Shown here: piece after piece, positions 23,489 to 31,937 of the stretch | How positions within the stretch are numbered: the stretch's first letter is position 1 | Layout: each line of letters starts with the position of its first letter | Virus record (IMG/VR): IMGVR_UViG_3300017786_002104 | Coordinates: 1 to 45,396 of that record | Reading direction: 5' to 3' (one strand) | Source of the DNA: a virus | Length of the DNA stretch: 45,396 bases | Translations under genes and position numbers: made by a program | The notes under the pieces: model-generated | Databases searched by the model: none | The model's input: the letters and a program-made list of their open reading frames with translations, nothing else | Told to the model about the DNA's origin: nothing

Positions 23489-24699
23489 CTCAAAACCTCT
23501 TTCAGTGCTTCGACTAATTCCACCATCATAATATCGGTATGGAATGGAGTAGGTGCAATACGTAAACGTTCCGTACCTACTTCCACTGTTGGGGAATTAA
23601 TCGGTTGAATGTATATACCGAACTCATTTAACAGCCTATCACTTGCTACTTTACATTTGAAGGCGTCGTTAACCATAACAGGAATAATATGCGTACAGGC
23701 GTTAGGATGTATATCCATACCTGCATCAATCAACATCTGCTTCAACTTAGCAGTCCTTTCTTGGTGCTTCTCCCTAACAACGTTATGATCTTTTAAGTAA
23801 CTAACAGAAGCAAGCACACCTGCACATAACACAGGAGACATACTTGTTGTGAAAATAAAACCAGCAGCGACTGACCTAATAGCATCTACGATTATTTGCT
23901 TACCTGCAATATAACCACCTTGAACTCCAAATGCTTTACCCAATGTACCGTTAATAATATCAATACGATCTGATAGACCCAACTTTTCACAGTAGCCAGC
24001 ACCAGTGTCGCCATAAAGACCAACAGCATGTACTTCATCAATGAAAGTAAAGGCTTCGTATTTCTCTGCTAAGTCACATATATCTCCTATAGGTGACACA
24101 TCACCGTCCATACTATACACAGACTCAAACAAGATTACAGGCATTTCGTTAGCTTCTACAGCTTCTTTAAGATGCTTCTCTAGGTTGTCCATGTCATTAT
24201 GTTTGAAGATACGTTTGTTTGCCCTACTATGTTTCACACCCATGATAAGAGAATTGTGGTTCTTTTCATCAGAAATAAAACATACGTTTGGCAATATACG
24301 AGAGATAGCAACGAGCGACCACTCATTTGCTACATATGCACTCGTAAATAATAGTGAAGATTCTTTTCTATGCAACCCTGCTAATACACGCTCAAGTGTT
24401 ACGTGATAATGTGAAGTACCACCTATGTTTCGTGTACCACCAGAACCTGCCCCAGTTTGATCTAAAGCAGTATGCATTGCATCTATGACGTATTGGTTTT
24501 GACCCATACCTAAGTAATCATTAGAACACCAATTCACTATATTCTTTGGTGCGTACTTGCCGTACCAAATGGAACGTGGAAAATTCCCACGCTCCCTAAG
24601 TATGTCGTTAAATATTCTATAACGACCATCGCCTTTAAAGTCTTCGACAGTTTGGCTGAAATAGTCCAAATAGTGTCTGTTACGCTTCACAGGCGGCAC
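23485..24699 (-). CDS. hemA: 5-aminolevulinate synthase
   Basis: 404-aa PLP enzyme that makes 5-aminolevulinate from glycine and succinyl-CoA, the entry to heme in alphaproteobacteria. Diagnostic blocks are [54 protein letters not shown] (PLP-binding Asp221, His224), [17 protein letters not shown] with Lys255, and [11 protein letters not shown]. Related AOS enzymes (KBL, BioF) lack this N-terminal pattern. The start is GTG with no clear ribosome site and lies 20 bases inside nrdA, so translation is coupled. Full length, no frameshift. Confidence 0.94.
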   Translation of the reverse strand: MPPVKRNRHYLDYFSQTVEDFKGDGRYRIFNDILRERGNFPRSIWYGKYAPKNIVNWCSNDYLGMGQNQYVIDAMHTALDQTGAGSGGTRNIGGTSHYHVTLERVLAGLHRKESSLLFTSAYVANEWSLVAISRILPNVCFISDEKNHNSLIMGVKHSRANKRIFKHNDMDNLEKHLKEAVEANEMPVILFESVYSMDGDVSPIGDICDLAEKYEAFTFIDEVHAVGLYGDTGAGYCEKLGLSDRIDIINGTLGKAFGVQGGYIAGKQIIVDAIRSVAAGFIFTTSMSPVLCAGVLASVSYLKDHNVVREKHQERTAKLKQMLIDAGMDIHPNACTHIIPVMVNDAFKCKVASDRLLNEFGIYIQPINSPTVEVGTERLRIAPTPFHTDIMMVELVEALKEVLR

Positions 24700-26365
24700 A
24701 ATCTGCTGACATTACCCGTTTACGTGTTAACGACTGAGCCGCTGACATTGAGAAGGCATAATATAAGCTTTTGACACCCATTTCGTTTGCGTAAAGATAC
24801 AATGCATTAATATCTTTAACAGACATATCTGGATCAAGCATCAAATTCAAACTTTGGCTTTGATCAACATATTGTTGACGAATAGCCGCTTGATCGATGA
24901 TTGTGTTTGGGCTGATTTCAGAGAACGTCTTAAATACAGCACGTTCATCTTCAGTCAGGAACTCAAGATGCTGTACTGAGCCATCGTGGTTCTTAATTGA
25001 TTCCCAAACATCAGGATTGTCCTGATTTTTTTCTACCAACAATTCCTTTAGGTAAGGGTTGCGGATAGTAACCTTCATCTTAGCAAGGTCTTTCACATAC
25101 GCATTAGAGAACTCAGGTTCAATAGATTGTGAAACTTGACCAAGAATGAAACTTGATGATTTGGTAGGTGCAATAGCCATCGTAGTAGTATTACGCATAC
25201 CATATCCTTTGAGTAGGTCAGGCTCACCTAACGCCACTGCCATTTCTTTAGACGCCGCATATGAACGTTCTTGCATAGTCTGTGAAATTTCAAGGTTTAG
25301 TTGTGCCGCTTCTTTAGATTCAAAAGAAATCATATTAGACTGCAAATACGAATGCCAACCAAGAACACCTGCACCTAATGCACGGTGGTTCTTAGCAAAG
25401 TCACGAGCGCGTTTCATGTATATCTGCCCCTCAGTCTTACGAACGAACTCTTCACATACAGTGTCAAGAAACATAGTTAGAACTTCGATAGCATCAGTAT
25501 CTTTGATTGTATCCCAATGTAGTAGGTTCAAAGACGATAGAACGCATGTAAAGGTTTCTTCATGGCTAGAAGGCAAAGCAATCTCAGCACACATATTAGA
25601 GGCATATACACGCATGTCTTTATCTTTGTATACTTGTGGACGCCCATCATTCACATTATCACTAAACAAGATATAAGGATAACCGATCTCTGAACGACGT
25701 TGTAGCACCTTAGCCCACAAACGACGCTTCTCAGGGTCACCTGCTTTCATTTCATCAATAAACTTGTTGCTTACTGTAATGCCTGTTGTAAGCCCTTGGA
25801 TAGGGTTACCCTCAGTCCCAATGTCAAGGAATTCGTCTGCATCTGGATGTTCAATGTCTTGGTATGCCGCAAAGAAACCACGACGTACTGAACCTTGTGA
25901 CACAACAGATGCTAACGTATCATACATCTGCATAAAGTGTACTGAACCAGATGAATCGCCACTGTCTCTAATAGTTGCACCACGTCCACGAATAGCACCA
26001 AAGTAACCAGAAGTCCCACCACCATTTTTCATTAGCATACCATTTTCAGCATGACCAAATAAAATAGCTTGCATACTATCGTCAATATATGAACCAAAGC
26101 ATGATACAGGTAGTCCACGTTCCTTGCCATAGTTTGCCCACACTGGACTTGCCAAGGAATAGTAACCTTTACTCATATAATCATAGAATTTGTCAGCGAA
26201 ACCTTTAGAAAGCTTCTTACCACCCATATCTTTCAGATACCATTCTGCTTTATCAGCAATAGCACGTATTCTTTGTTCTGGTTTTTCTTTACCCTCTAAG
26301 TAACCACGCGACAGAAATGTGCGCGAGTCGTCATTGAGCCAATAGAACTTTTTGTGTTTTCTCAT
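24680..26365 (-). CDS. nrdA: Ribonucleotide reductase alpha subunit, lacking ATP-cone
   Basis: Class I large subunit, 561 aa, that reduces ribonucleotides. Redox cysteines Cys89 (VSCFGSY) and Cys274 ([11 protein letters not shown]), radical site NMCAE (Asn257, Cys259, Glu261), Tyr535-Tyr536 in the radical path, and a C-terminal CAAC pair (556, 559) for reduction by glutaredoxin. The N-terminus begins directly with the catalytic-domain region, so the allosteric ATP-cone usual in NrdA is missing. The cone is instead on NrdB, the adjacent gene. Length is short against E. coli (761 aa). Confidence 0.94.
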   Translation of the reverse strand: MRKHKKFYWLNDDSRTFLSRGYLEGKEKPEQRIRAIADKAEWYLKDMGGKKLSKGFADKFYDYMSKGYYSLASPVWANYGKERGLPVSCFGSYIDDSMQAILFGHAENGMLMKNGGGTSGYFGAIRGRGATIRDSGDSSGSVHFMQMYDTLASVVSQGSVRRGFFAAYQDIEHPDADEFLDIGTEGNPIQGLTTGITVSNKFIDEMKAGDPEKRRLWAKVLQRRSEIGYPYILFSDNVNDGRPQVYKDKDMRVYASNMCAEIALPSSHEETFTCVLSSLNLLHWDTIKDTDAIEVLTMFLDTVCEEFVRKTEGQIYMKRARDFAKNHRALGAGVLGWHSYLQSNMISFESKEAAQLNLEISQTMQERSYAASKEMAVALGEPDLLKGYGMRNTTTMAIAPTKSSSFILGQVSQSIEPEFSNAYVKDLAKMKVTIRNPYLKELLVEKNQDNPDVWESIKNHDGSVQHLEFLTEDERAVFKTFSEISPNTIIDQAAIRQQYVDQSQSLNLMLDPDMSVKDINALYLYANEMGVKSLYYAFSMSAAQSLTRKRVMSADCAACEA

Positions 26366-26379
26366 TTGTTTTTTCTTTC

Positions 26380-27648
26380 TTAAAATAAATCATCTTCAGT
26401 GAAGGCTTTGGTTTTCTTTGAATATGCAGTAGAACGCTTCACAAAGAAGTCTACGTTCTTTGTGCTGAGAATTTCTTCTACAAACCAATCCGTACTACGA
26501 ATTGCTTCTTCGTCTACTTCATATAAAGGCTTCATGTCAATAGCCTTTAGGGACTGATTGAAACGATGCTTAAGAAATTCTTTCACTGTTTGTTTAGGTA
26601 AGAAGTCTAAATCATAATCATCATAAATCCAATCTACAATGGCTGACTCAGCTTTAAACGCATCACGACAAAGGCGATTTACCTCAGCGTTGCTATCCTT
26701 GTCAAACCAATCGGGGTTTTCTTCACGTATAATATTCACGAGTTCAAACCCAAAACGAGCGTGAATATCTTCTTCTTTTGATGTCGCTTCAACGGCATTT
26801 GAGATACCCTTGAGAACATTCTTGTGTTTATTAAATGCCATCATGATCAAGAACTGACTGAACAGCGATACGTTCTCTACAAACATAGAGAATAGAATGA
26901 TCTTGTGGAAATAGTCTTTATCGTCTGCTGGCGAACCAATAGACTGTTCGAGATATGCAATACGCTTTTTCATTGCAGGTACTTCTACAACTTTTTCAAA
27001 TTCTTCATTAAGACCCATAATCTCAATCAAGTTAGAATACGCATCAGCATGACGCACTTCTGATTCACCAAATGTAATACCAACAGCCGCCACTTCTGGC
27101 TTAGGGAAACGATCACCAATCTTTGCCCAGAACGTTTTAACAGCAACTTCGATCTGAGAGATAGCCAACATAGCTTTCTTAACAATCTCTACTTCTTGTG
27201 GCTCCATCTTAACTTTCATATCTTGAATGTCAGAAGAATAGTTAAATTCTGTATGTACCCAATAAGAGTGTCGGATAGCATCTGTAAACTCTACAAGTTG
27301 TGGATACTCATATGGTTTCAGACTTGTTCTTTTACGAAAGATGTCTGGTTTGTTATTATAACGAAAAAGGATATACTCTCGCGCAAGGTCATGTAGACCT
27401 TTATCCATCATAACATTTTCCACTGTTCTGTGTACTGTATCAACATCGACAATAACATCATCTGATTCATGATTAATCATGTCTACAGTTTCTTCTGTTA
27501 CTTCGCTTGCTAAGTATTTGCTTCTCATACCAATACTTTTCATTGCCTTAGTTACAGCAAGTGAAATCTTTTGATCATCAAAGTCTTTGGTGGTTCCGTC
27601 ACGCTTAGTTACGTAATTAACTGTTCTTATTTCTGTGGTATTTAACAT
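26380..27648 (-). CDS. nrdB: Ribonucleotide reductase beta subunit with N-terminal ATP-cone
   Basis: 422 aa in two parts. Residues about 8-98 form an ATP-cone (NYVTKRDGTTKDFDDQKISL, then VDTVHRTVENVMMDKGLHDL and AREYILFRYN). The rest is a ferritin-like class I beta subunit: Glu167, E197-x-x-H200, Tyr204 (HADAY) as radical tyrosine, Glu258 and E293-x-x-H296 as metal ligands. The C-terminal peptide AFTEDDLF should dock into NrdA. ATP-cones on NrdB are known in some bacteria, where they control activity by changing oligomer state. The start has GAGG upstream. Confidence 0.93.
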   Translation of the reverse strand: MLNTTEIRTVNYVTKRDGTTKDFDDQKISLAVTKAMKSIGMRSKYLASEVTEETVDMINHESDDVIVDVDTVHRTVENVMMDKGLHDLAREYILFRYNNKPDIFRKRTSLKPYEYPQLVEFTDAIRHSYWVHTEFNYSSDIQDMKVKMEPQEVEIVKKAMLAISQIEVAVKTFWAKIGDRFPKPEVAAVGITFGESEVRHADAYSNLIEIMGLNEEFEKVVEVPAMKKRIAYLEQSIGSPADDKDYFHKIILFSMFVENVSLFSQFLIMMAFNKHKNVLKGISNAVEATSKEEDIHARFGFELVNIIREENPDWFDKDSNAEVNRLCRDAFKAESAIVDWIYDDYDLDFLPKQTVKEFLKHRFNQSLKAIDMKPLYEVDEEAIRSTDWFVEEILSTKNVDFFVKRSTAYSKKTKAFTEDDLF

Positions 27649-27677
27649 TCATCGGCCTCTTTGTTTTAGTGACTAAT

Positions 27678-27702
27678 ATGCCAACACCTAAACGGTGGGC
27701 AT
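27678..27702 (-). other. Hairpin in nrdB leader
   Basis: Outer stem ATGCC/GGCAT and inner stem CACC/GGTG separated by a two-base bulge, loop of five. It lies 30 bases before the nrdB ATG and downstream of both promoters, so it would be in the mRNA leader. No T-tract follows. Confidence 0.4.
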
Positions 27703-27755
27703 ATATGGTATTCTATGGGAATTTGACAGCTATAGGTACGCTGACTTGGTTAGTT

Positions 27756-27763
27756 TATTTATA
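27756..27763 (-). promoter_or_regulatory. T4-type late promoter TATAAATA
   Basis: Exact late octamer on the minus strand, just past the thyA stop and about 108 bases before nrdB. A late promoter for dNTP genes would be unusual, so it may be a chance match. Confidence 0.4.
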
Positions 27764-27768
27764 ACATC

Positions 27769-28659
27769 TTATACGGACATATTGGCTTTTATTGTATCAT
27801 GATGCAAATAATTTGTCAATTTTATTTTATCTGCGTCATTAAGTCCAAACGAACCCCAATGATATTCTGAATCCATATCGAAGACACAATTCAAATCGAA
27901 GCTATCATCAATATCAAGTTGGGGTAAATCGTATTCACTGCGCCCTAGTTGTTCTTCTACTTGTTCAAAGTGATCATTGTAAATGTGAGCATCACCAAGA
28001 GTATGTACCAAGTCACCAACACCAAGATTACAATGTCTTGCGAGTATGTGGGTAAGCAAAGCATATGAAGCAATGTTAAAAGGTACGCCAAGGAACACAT
28101 CAGCACTTCTTTGATATAACTGACAGCTTAGTTTGCCATCATACACTCTAAACTGTGCCATTACGTGACAAGGTGGTAGTGTCATTTCATCAACCTCAGA
28201 AGCATTCCAAGCATTAAGAATGATACGTCGGCTATCAGGGTTGTGAGTTATTTCATCTAAGATATACTCAAGTTGGTCAAAACCATTAAAGTCTCTCCAT
28301 TGACTTCCGTATACAGGTCCTAGTTCTTTGTAGAACTTATGGTTCTGATATCCCAAGTCAACACCTTGTTTATTGGCATTAGCAGTCCAGATTGTATTCT
28401 TATCCTCAATCCACTCACGACTTTTACCATAGGTCAATTCAGCTAATCTACGCTCATCTGTAGAACCCTCTAAAAACCATAGTAGTTCTCCCACTACTGA
28501 TTTCCATGCTAAGCGCTTAGTAGTGACCGCAGGGAAGCCATCCTCTAGGTTAAACCTCATTTGATGACCAAAAATGGAACGTGTGCCTGTGCCTGTCCTA
28601 TCAGCCACGTCACGCCCTTGTTCCATAATAACTCTTAGTAGTCTACTATAATCATGCAT
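27769..28659 (-). CDS. thyA: Thymidylate synthase (ThyA type)
   Basis: 296-aa classical thymidylate synthase converting dUMP to dTMP with methylene-tetrahydrofolate. Motifs are DRTGTGTRSIFG, GELLWFLEGST, the active site LPPCHVMAQF (Cys164), YQRSADVFLGVPFNIASYA for dUMP and folate binding, and LGDAHIYNDH. Complete. It overlaps the dihydrofolate reductase gene by 8 bases, which would recycle the dihydrofolate it makes. Confidence 0.96.
   Translation of the reverse strand: MHDYSRLLRVIMEQGRDVADRTGTGTRSIFGHQMRFNLEDGFPAVTTKRLAWKSVVGELLWFLEGSTDERRLAELTYGKSREWIEDKNTIWTANANKQGVDLGYQNHKFYKELGPVYGSQWRDFNGFDQLEYILDEITHNPDSRRIILNAWNASEVDEMTLPPCHVMAQFRVYDGKLSCQLYQRSADVFLGVPFNIASYALLTHILARHCNLGVGDLVHTLGDAHIYNDHFEQVEEQLGRSEYDLPQLDIDDSFDLNCVFDMDSEYHWGSFGLNDADKIKLTNYLHHDTIKANMSV
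27791..27819 (-). promoter_or_regulatory. Sigma-70 promoter for nrdB, minus strand
   Basis: Minus-strand TTGACA (27814-27819), 17-base spacer, TACAAT (27791-27796), embedded in the end of thyA. It would give a leader of about 135 bases containing the hairpin at 27678-27702. Confidence 0.6.
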
Positions 28660-29143
28660 CTTTATGTTTGCTCCTAATCATAAATGAAATTTTAGGTTTA
28701 TCTACCCAATACTCGACATAAGGGAATTTGACAACAATATTTTCTTCTACATATGTATCACATATATAATTATCGTTAAACGTAGTTAAGTAAAGTTTAT
28801 CTGCATAAGGGATTGCTTGGTCATATATCTCTGCCCCACCCATAATCCAAATGTCTCTATCTGCTAGATACAATCCTTTAATCTTTTCGATAATCTCTCC
28901 CATATCGCCAGAGAACACATGATCAGCGCCCTCTAAATCCCTTGAAGTAATGACAATGTTTGTTCTGTTGGGCAACTTCTTTTTTCCAATCGAGTCCCAA
29001 GTCTTTCTGCCCATAACGACAATATCTTCGCCTGTGTTCTGTTTAAACCAAGACATATCTTCTTTGTTTCTAGGCCATGGCATGTCGCCATCATTACCAA
29101 TACCAAAGTTCAACTCCGTCGCTAAAATTACGTTAACTGTCAT
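28652..29143 (-). CDS. Dihydrofolate reductase
   Basis: 163-aa DHFR that regenerates tetrahydrofolate for ThyA. It begins MTVNVILATELNFGIGNDGDMPWP, followed by IVVMGRKTWDSI, the strand NRTNIVITS and IWIMGGAEIYDQAIPYADKLYLT. A longer frame exists, but its first 45 residues overlap the primase end. The ATG at 29143 has GGAG 6 bases upstream and overlaps the primase stop as ATGA, so it is the real start. Confidence 0.94.
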   Translation of the reverse strand: MTVNVILATELNFGIGNDGDMPWPRNKEDMSWFKQNTGEDIVVMGRKTWDSIGKKKLPNRTNIVITSRDLEGADHVFSGDMGEIIEKIKGLYLADRDIWIMGGAEIYDQAIPYADKLYLTTFNDNYICDTYVEENIVVKFPYVEYWVDKPKISFMIRSKHKDA

Positions 29144-30159
29144 GTTTTTCTCCATGCTGAAAGTTTTAGTTCTGCTACCAATCCTTGGTAAGTGTTTTCT
29201 TCTATTAGTTTCTCGACTTCGGTAAGTCCTTTGAGATACATATCGTTTATATCCTTTGCTGGGACGTCTGTAGGCCATATGCAGATTTTGTAACCATTCT
29301 TGATTACTTTCTCCATACGGGCGTGTATCTCCTTATTACGTGGCTCTGCATCGAATACATAAACTGCATTCTGGTTTGCAGAATTGCTGTTGCCCTCAGC
29401 ACCATTCATAGCGATAGCATTGGACAAGAACATGCTATCAATAGCACCCTCTACTATATAGTAAGGTTGGGTCATATCAACTGTATCCAAACCGAATATC
29501 TTTGGCTTTTCTTCGAACATAATAATTATGTAACGTAGTGATGTATTAGGATCAAAGGAACGTGCAGACACACCAAAGCATTTACCATCTTCATCAATAA
29601 ATGGTATCACAAGACGTGGTTCGTCCTTAATAATATTAGGGAATTTATTAGGTACAATCTCATTAATCCAAGCTTGGAACTTCTGTGCATAGTACAAGCG
29701 GTAATGATGCTTTGTAGGTATTTTACGTTCTTGAATGTAACGCTTAGCTGGGTGATCAAATTTCAGAGCAGAAACCTTCTTGATCTTTGTCAATGGGTCT
29801 ACATACTTCTTTTTGAAAACGGGGGCTGATGCTTTCCACTGTTCATCCCCAGGAGTTGCACTGACACTGTTGTTTGCTCTATTAACAAACTTCTCAGCAA
29901 CATAATCATTATACATCTGTTGATCTTGCCCCTTCAAGAACCAAGGAAAGCCTTGTGAAGCACCACAGTTATGACAGTAGAAGGTAAGTTTGTTGTCACG
30001 CTCTAACAGCCAACCACGAGCCATAGAACGTTTCTTCTTGGAGTCGCCACATATGGGACACCTAAAGTTAATTCTATATGGGTTAGTGTGTTTGATACGA
30101 AAGTTATCCAGACGACCAGAAAGCATCTGAGCATACTGTATATCTACAAAATCTACCAT
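29140..30159 (-). CDS. DNA primase, T4 gp61-like
   Basis: 339-aa DnaG-type primase. The N-terminal zinc ribbon FRCPICGDSKKKRS ... YCHNCGASQGF has Cys34, Cys37, Cys62 and Cys65. The catalytic RNA-polymerase domain follows (RLVIPFIDEDGKCFGVSAR), and the TOPRIM motif is YYIVEGAIDSMFL with Glu237, then VFDAEPRNKE. It makes RNA primers with the helicase at 41849-43288. It is driven by the promoter at 30191-30218. Confidence 0.93.
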   Translation of the reverse strand: MVDFVDIQYAQMLSGRLDNFRIKHTNPYRINFRCPICGDSKKKRSMARGWLLERDNKLTFYCHNCGASQGFPWFLKGQDQQMYNDYVAEKFVNRANNSVSATPGDEQWKASAPVFKKKYVDPLTKIKKVSALKFDHPAKRYIQERKIPTKHHYRLYYAQKFQAWINEIVPNKFPNIIKDEPRLVIPFIDEDGKCFGVSARSFDPNTSLRYIIIMFEEKPKIFGLDTVDMTQPYYIVEGAIDSMFLSNAIAMNGAEGNSNSANQNAVYVFDAEPRNKEIHARMEKVIKNGYKICIWPTDVPAKDINDMYLKGLTEVEKLIEENTYQGLVAELKLSAWRKT

Positions 30160-30190
30160 TATATAAAGTTCCTATTATTCAGATGTAATC

Positions 30191-30218
30191 AGTATACACT
30201 AATAGGATGGTTTGTCAA
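30191..30218 (-). promoter_or_regulatory. Sigma-70 promoter for primase, minus strand
   Basis: Minus-strand TTGACA (30213-30218), 16-base spacer, TATACT (30191-30196). An 8-base inverted repeat (TCCTATTA 30170-30177, TAATAGGA 30200-30207) flanks the -10. Confidence 0.65.
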
Positions 30219-30706
30219 CTAAAAAGATCAGGCCAATTTATTCTTGCTACCAACAAAAGTAAAACTCCACCTACACCCATCATATAATAGCGCCAATTTT
30301 CCAAGACAGAAATCTTTTTGCTTTCAGCATTGATACGCATATGAAGACTGTGTTCTATTGAATCTAATCTATCTATTATCTCTTTGTTAGAGTTTGTTCG
30401 TTTCTGTGCATTGTGTTCTGCTAATTTTTGGTGATCTTCTCGTGCAGACCTTCTATACTCTTCCAAACGATCCGAAAGAACATTCATTCGCAATTCGTCA
30501 GTACGTTTAGTCTCTTCGCACAATTTTTCAACAACGTCAAGCTTTTCTTTAGTGAAATCTAGAATCTCTGATTGCACTGCTACATTCTTAGACAGTTCTG
30601 ACATTTGATCGATTGATTTCTCGACTTTGCCAAAGAACTTGTTAATCTGTTTGATATCACTTTGTATTAGGCGTATATCAGTTTCCCAATTAGTTTCTTT
30701 CGACAA
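30215..30706 (-). CDS. Coiled-coil protein with C-terminal membrane anchor
   Basis: 163 aa: a long, heptad-rich helix (EKSIDQMSELSKNVAV ... RLDSIEHSLHMRI) followed by one transmembrane segment near the C-terminus (YYMMGVGGVLLLLVARI). The design resembles XhlA-like/holin-associated phage proteins, and it is next to the lysis genes, so a holin-like or membrane-tether role is possible. There is no enzymatic motif. A late promoter lies about 97 bases upstream. Confidence 0.68.
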   Translation of the reverse strand: MSKETNWETDIRLIQSDIKQINKFFGKVEKSIDQMSELSKNVAVQSEILDFTKEKLDVVEKLCEETKRTDELRMNVLSDRLEEYRRSAREDHQKLAEHNAQKRTNSNKEIIDRLDSIEHSLHMRINAESKKISVLENWRYYMMGVGGVLLLLVARINWPDLFS

Positions 30707-30802
30707 AATATTATTCCTTTAATGCCTTTTGATAACGGAGGCTAGTGGCGAACTCCATGATTATAATTTAATCACAATAGAAATAATATACACATTCAAC
30801 TG

Positions 30803-30810
30803 TATTTATA
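30803..30810 (-). promoter_or_regulatory. T4-type late promoter TATAAATA
   Basis: Exact late octamer on the minus strand in the 155-base gap between the spanin genes and the coiled-coil/TM gene. It fits late expression of a lysis-associated protein. Confidence 0.6.
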
Positions 30811-30830
30811 CATAATAGTACCACATACTA

Positions 30831-30843
30831 GACAAAATTTGTC
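30831..30843. other. Perfect 13-base palindrome
   Basis: GACAAA-A-TTTGTC in the gap upstream of the late promoter at 30803-30810. No T-tract on either side. It could be a protein-binding dyad; nothing else supports that. Confidence 0.35.
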
Positions 30844-30861
30844 GAATATCCGTTATGCTTA

Positions 30862-31221
30862 TTAGTCATACTGATTTTCGTATATAGCAATTATCTTTTT
30901 TTGTTGTTGGATGTATGCACGTAGATCAGCAAGGTTCAATGCAATGTCATCATAACCTTGATCTGTAACACCAAATATAACTACGTCATCAGACTTAATA
31001 TCTTCAAACACTTGGTCTACATTTTCGGGGGTCACGATAATGAACTCAATTTCTCTCATATTAAGAGGATTGATTGAGGGTACTATTGGTTTGCTTGGCT
31101 GTACGTACTCAGTTTCAGTTATCACTCGTGGTGGCGGTTCCACTGGATTCCGTTCCGAGCAAGCCCCTAGAGACAAGATCATCGTAAATCCAAGGACACT
31201 CGCTATTAAACGCTTTTGCAT
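30862..31221 (-). CDS. Rz1: Outer-membrane spanin lipoprotein, Rz1-like
   Basis: 119 aa. It begins with a basic n-region and hydrophobic core ending in the lipobox LSLGAC, so Cys21 is the lipidated residue. A Pro-rich segment NPVEPPPRVITETEYVQ follows, as in Rz1 proteins. The gene starts inside the Rz frame and overlaps it by 107 bases in another frame, the classic Rz/Rz1 arrangement. It is longer than typical Rz1 (about 60 aa) and has an extra acidic C-terminal domain. The ATG at 31221 has AGGA upstream. Confidence 0.85.
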   Translation of the reverse strand: MQKRLIASVLGFTMILSLGACSERNPVEPPPRVITETEYVQPSKPIVPSINPLNMREIEFIIVTPENVDQVFEDIKSDDVVIFGVTDQGYDDIALNLADLRAYIQQQKKIIAIYENQYD

Positions 31222-31639
31222 TTTTGGCATTCCTTTCATTATCTGTTAGTTCCGCACCTGTTTCCAATTCAAAACAACGATTTGCCTTAGCTGTTGCGCC
31301 ATTAATAACTCGACCAACAAGACCAGGTTTGGCAACAGCTAGTGCGCCTAGATCATGTTTGCCTAGACGTTTCTGTAAATCATTTTTCTGTGATTGTATT
31401 TCGGTGAAAGATTCTTGAAGTTCGTCAAACTGTTGACGTTGCTTCTCAAAATTGGCTTGCATATTAGCAATAGTTGCAATGTTCTTTTCATTGACTTCTG
31501 CTATCTGTTCTACTTGTGCAGTTAAAGTAGCATTATATTCTGTTAATTCCATAATAGTAGCTTGGGTGGACTTGTAGTAAACACTACCTGCACCACCCAA
31601 GGCTAAAAGGATTATTCCAAAATATACGAAAGATGGCAT
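31115..31639 (-). CDS. Rz: Inner-membrane spanin, Rz-like
   Basis: 174 aa. An N-terminal transmembrane segment (FGIILLALGGAGSVYY) is followed by a long coiled coil (residues about 30-95) and a C-terminal globular part with two cysteines (RCFELE, ECPWIYDDL). Together with Rz1 it would fuse inner and outer membranes at lysis. It lies just after gp67 and upstream of the coiled-coil/TM gene. The start has AGTGG upstream. Confidence 0.85.
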   Translation of the reverse strand: MPSFVYFGIILLALGGAGSVYYKSTQATIMELTEYNATLTAQVEQIAEVNEKNIATIANMQANFEKQRQQFDELQESFTEIQSQKNDLQKRLGKHDLGALAVAKPGLVGRVINGATAKANRCFELETGAELTDNERNAKNAKAFNSECPWIYDDLVSRGLLGTESSGTATTSDN

Positions 31640-31656
31640 AATAAAACCACTAAAGA

Positions 31657-31899
31657 CTATTCGTCTTCAGCATCGTCCTCATCATCATCATCGTCTTTTT
31701 TCTTTTTGGCATCTTCTGCATCATCATCTTCATCATCAGAATCAGCTTCGTCTTCCATGTCGTCAGCCGAATCAGCCATTTTCTTATACTTTTCTTCTAA
31801 AGCCATTGCGATACGCTCTTGCATTGCTTCTGCAAATGCTTCTTTCATTTCAATTGGCTGTTCTGCTAGTGCAGATTGTACGATTTTTTCTAAAGACAT
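31657..31899 (-). CDS. 67: Prohead core protein gp67-like
   Basis: 80 aa, the same length as T4 gp67, with a helical N-terminal part (IVQSALAEQPIEMKEAFAEA, AMQERIAMALEEKYKK) and an extremely acidic tail of Asp/Glu/Lys runs. T4 gp67 is a prohead scaffold protein degraded by the gp21 protease. In T4 it is next to 68, 21, 22 and 23, but here it lies beside lysis genes. AAGGAG precedes the ATG and a late promoter is 31 bases up. Confidence 0.8.
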   Translation of the reverse strand: MSLEKIVQSALAEQPIEMKEAFAEAMQERIAMALEEKYKKMADSADDMEDEADSDDEDDDAEDAKKKKDDDDDEDDAEDE

Positions 31900-31929
31900 T
31901 TCTATCTCCTTTTTATTGATTTATTCTTC

Positions 31930-31937
31930 TATTTATA
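31930..31937 (-). promoter_or_regulatory. T4-type late promoter TATAAATA
   Basis: Exact late octamer on the minus strand, directly after the endolysin stop and 31 bases before the gp67 ATG. It would also transcribe the spanin genes. Confidence 0.7.

Noticed and set aside
25146-25676. Plus-strand open frame of 176 codons
   Set aside because: Antisense to nrdA with its catalytic residues; a shadow of codon use in the real gene.
29144-29278. N-terminal extension of dihydrofolate reductase
   Set aside because: The 45 extra residues overlap the primase end, look like basic shadow sequence, and an ATG with GGAG sits exactly at the family start.
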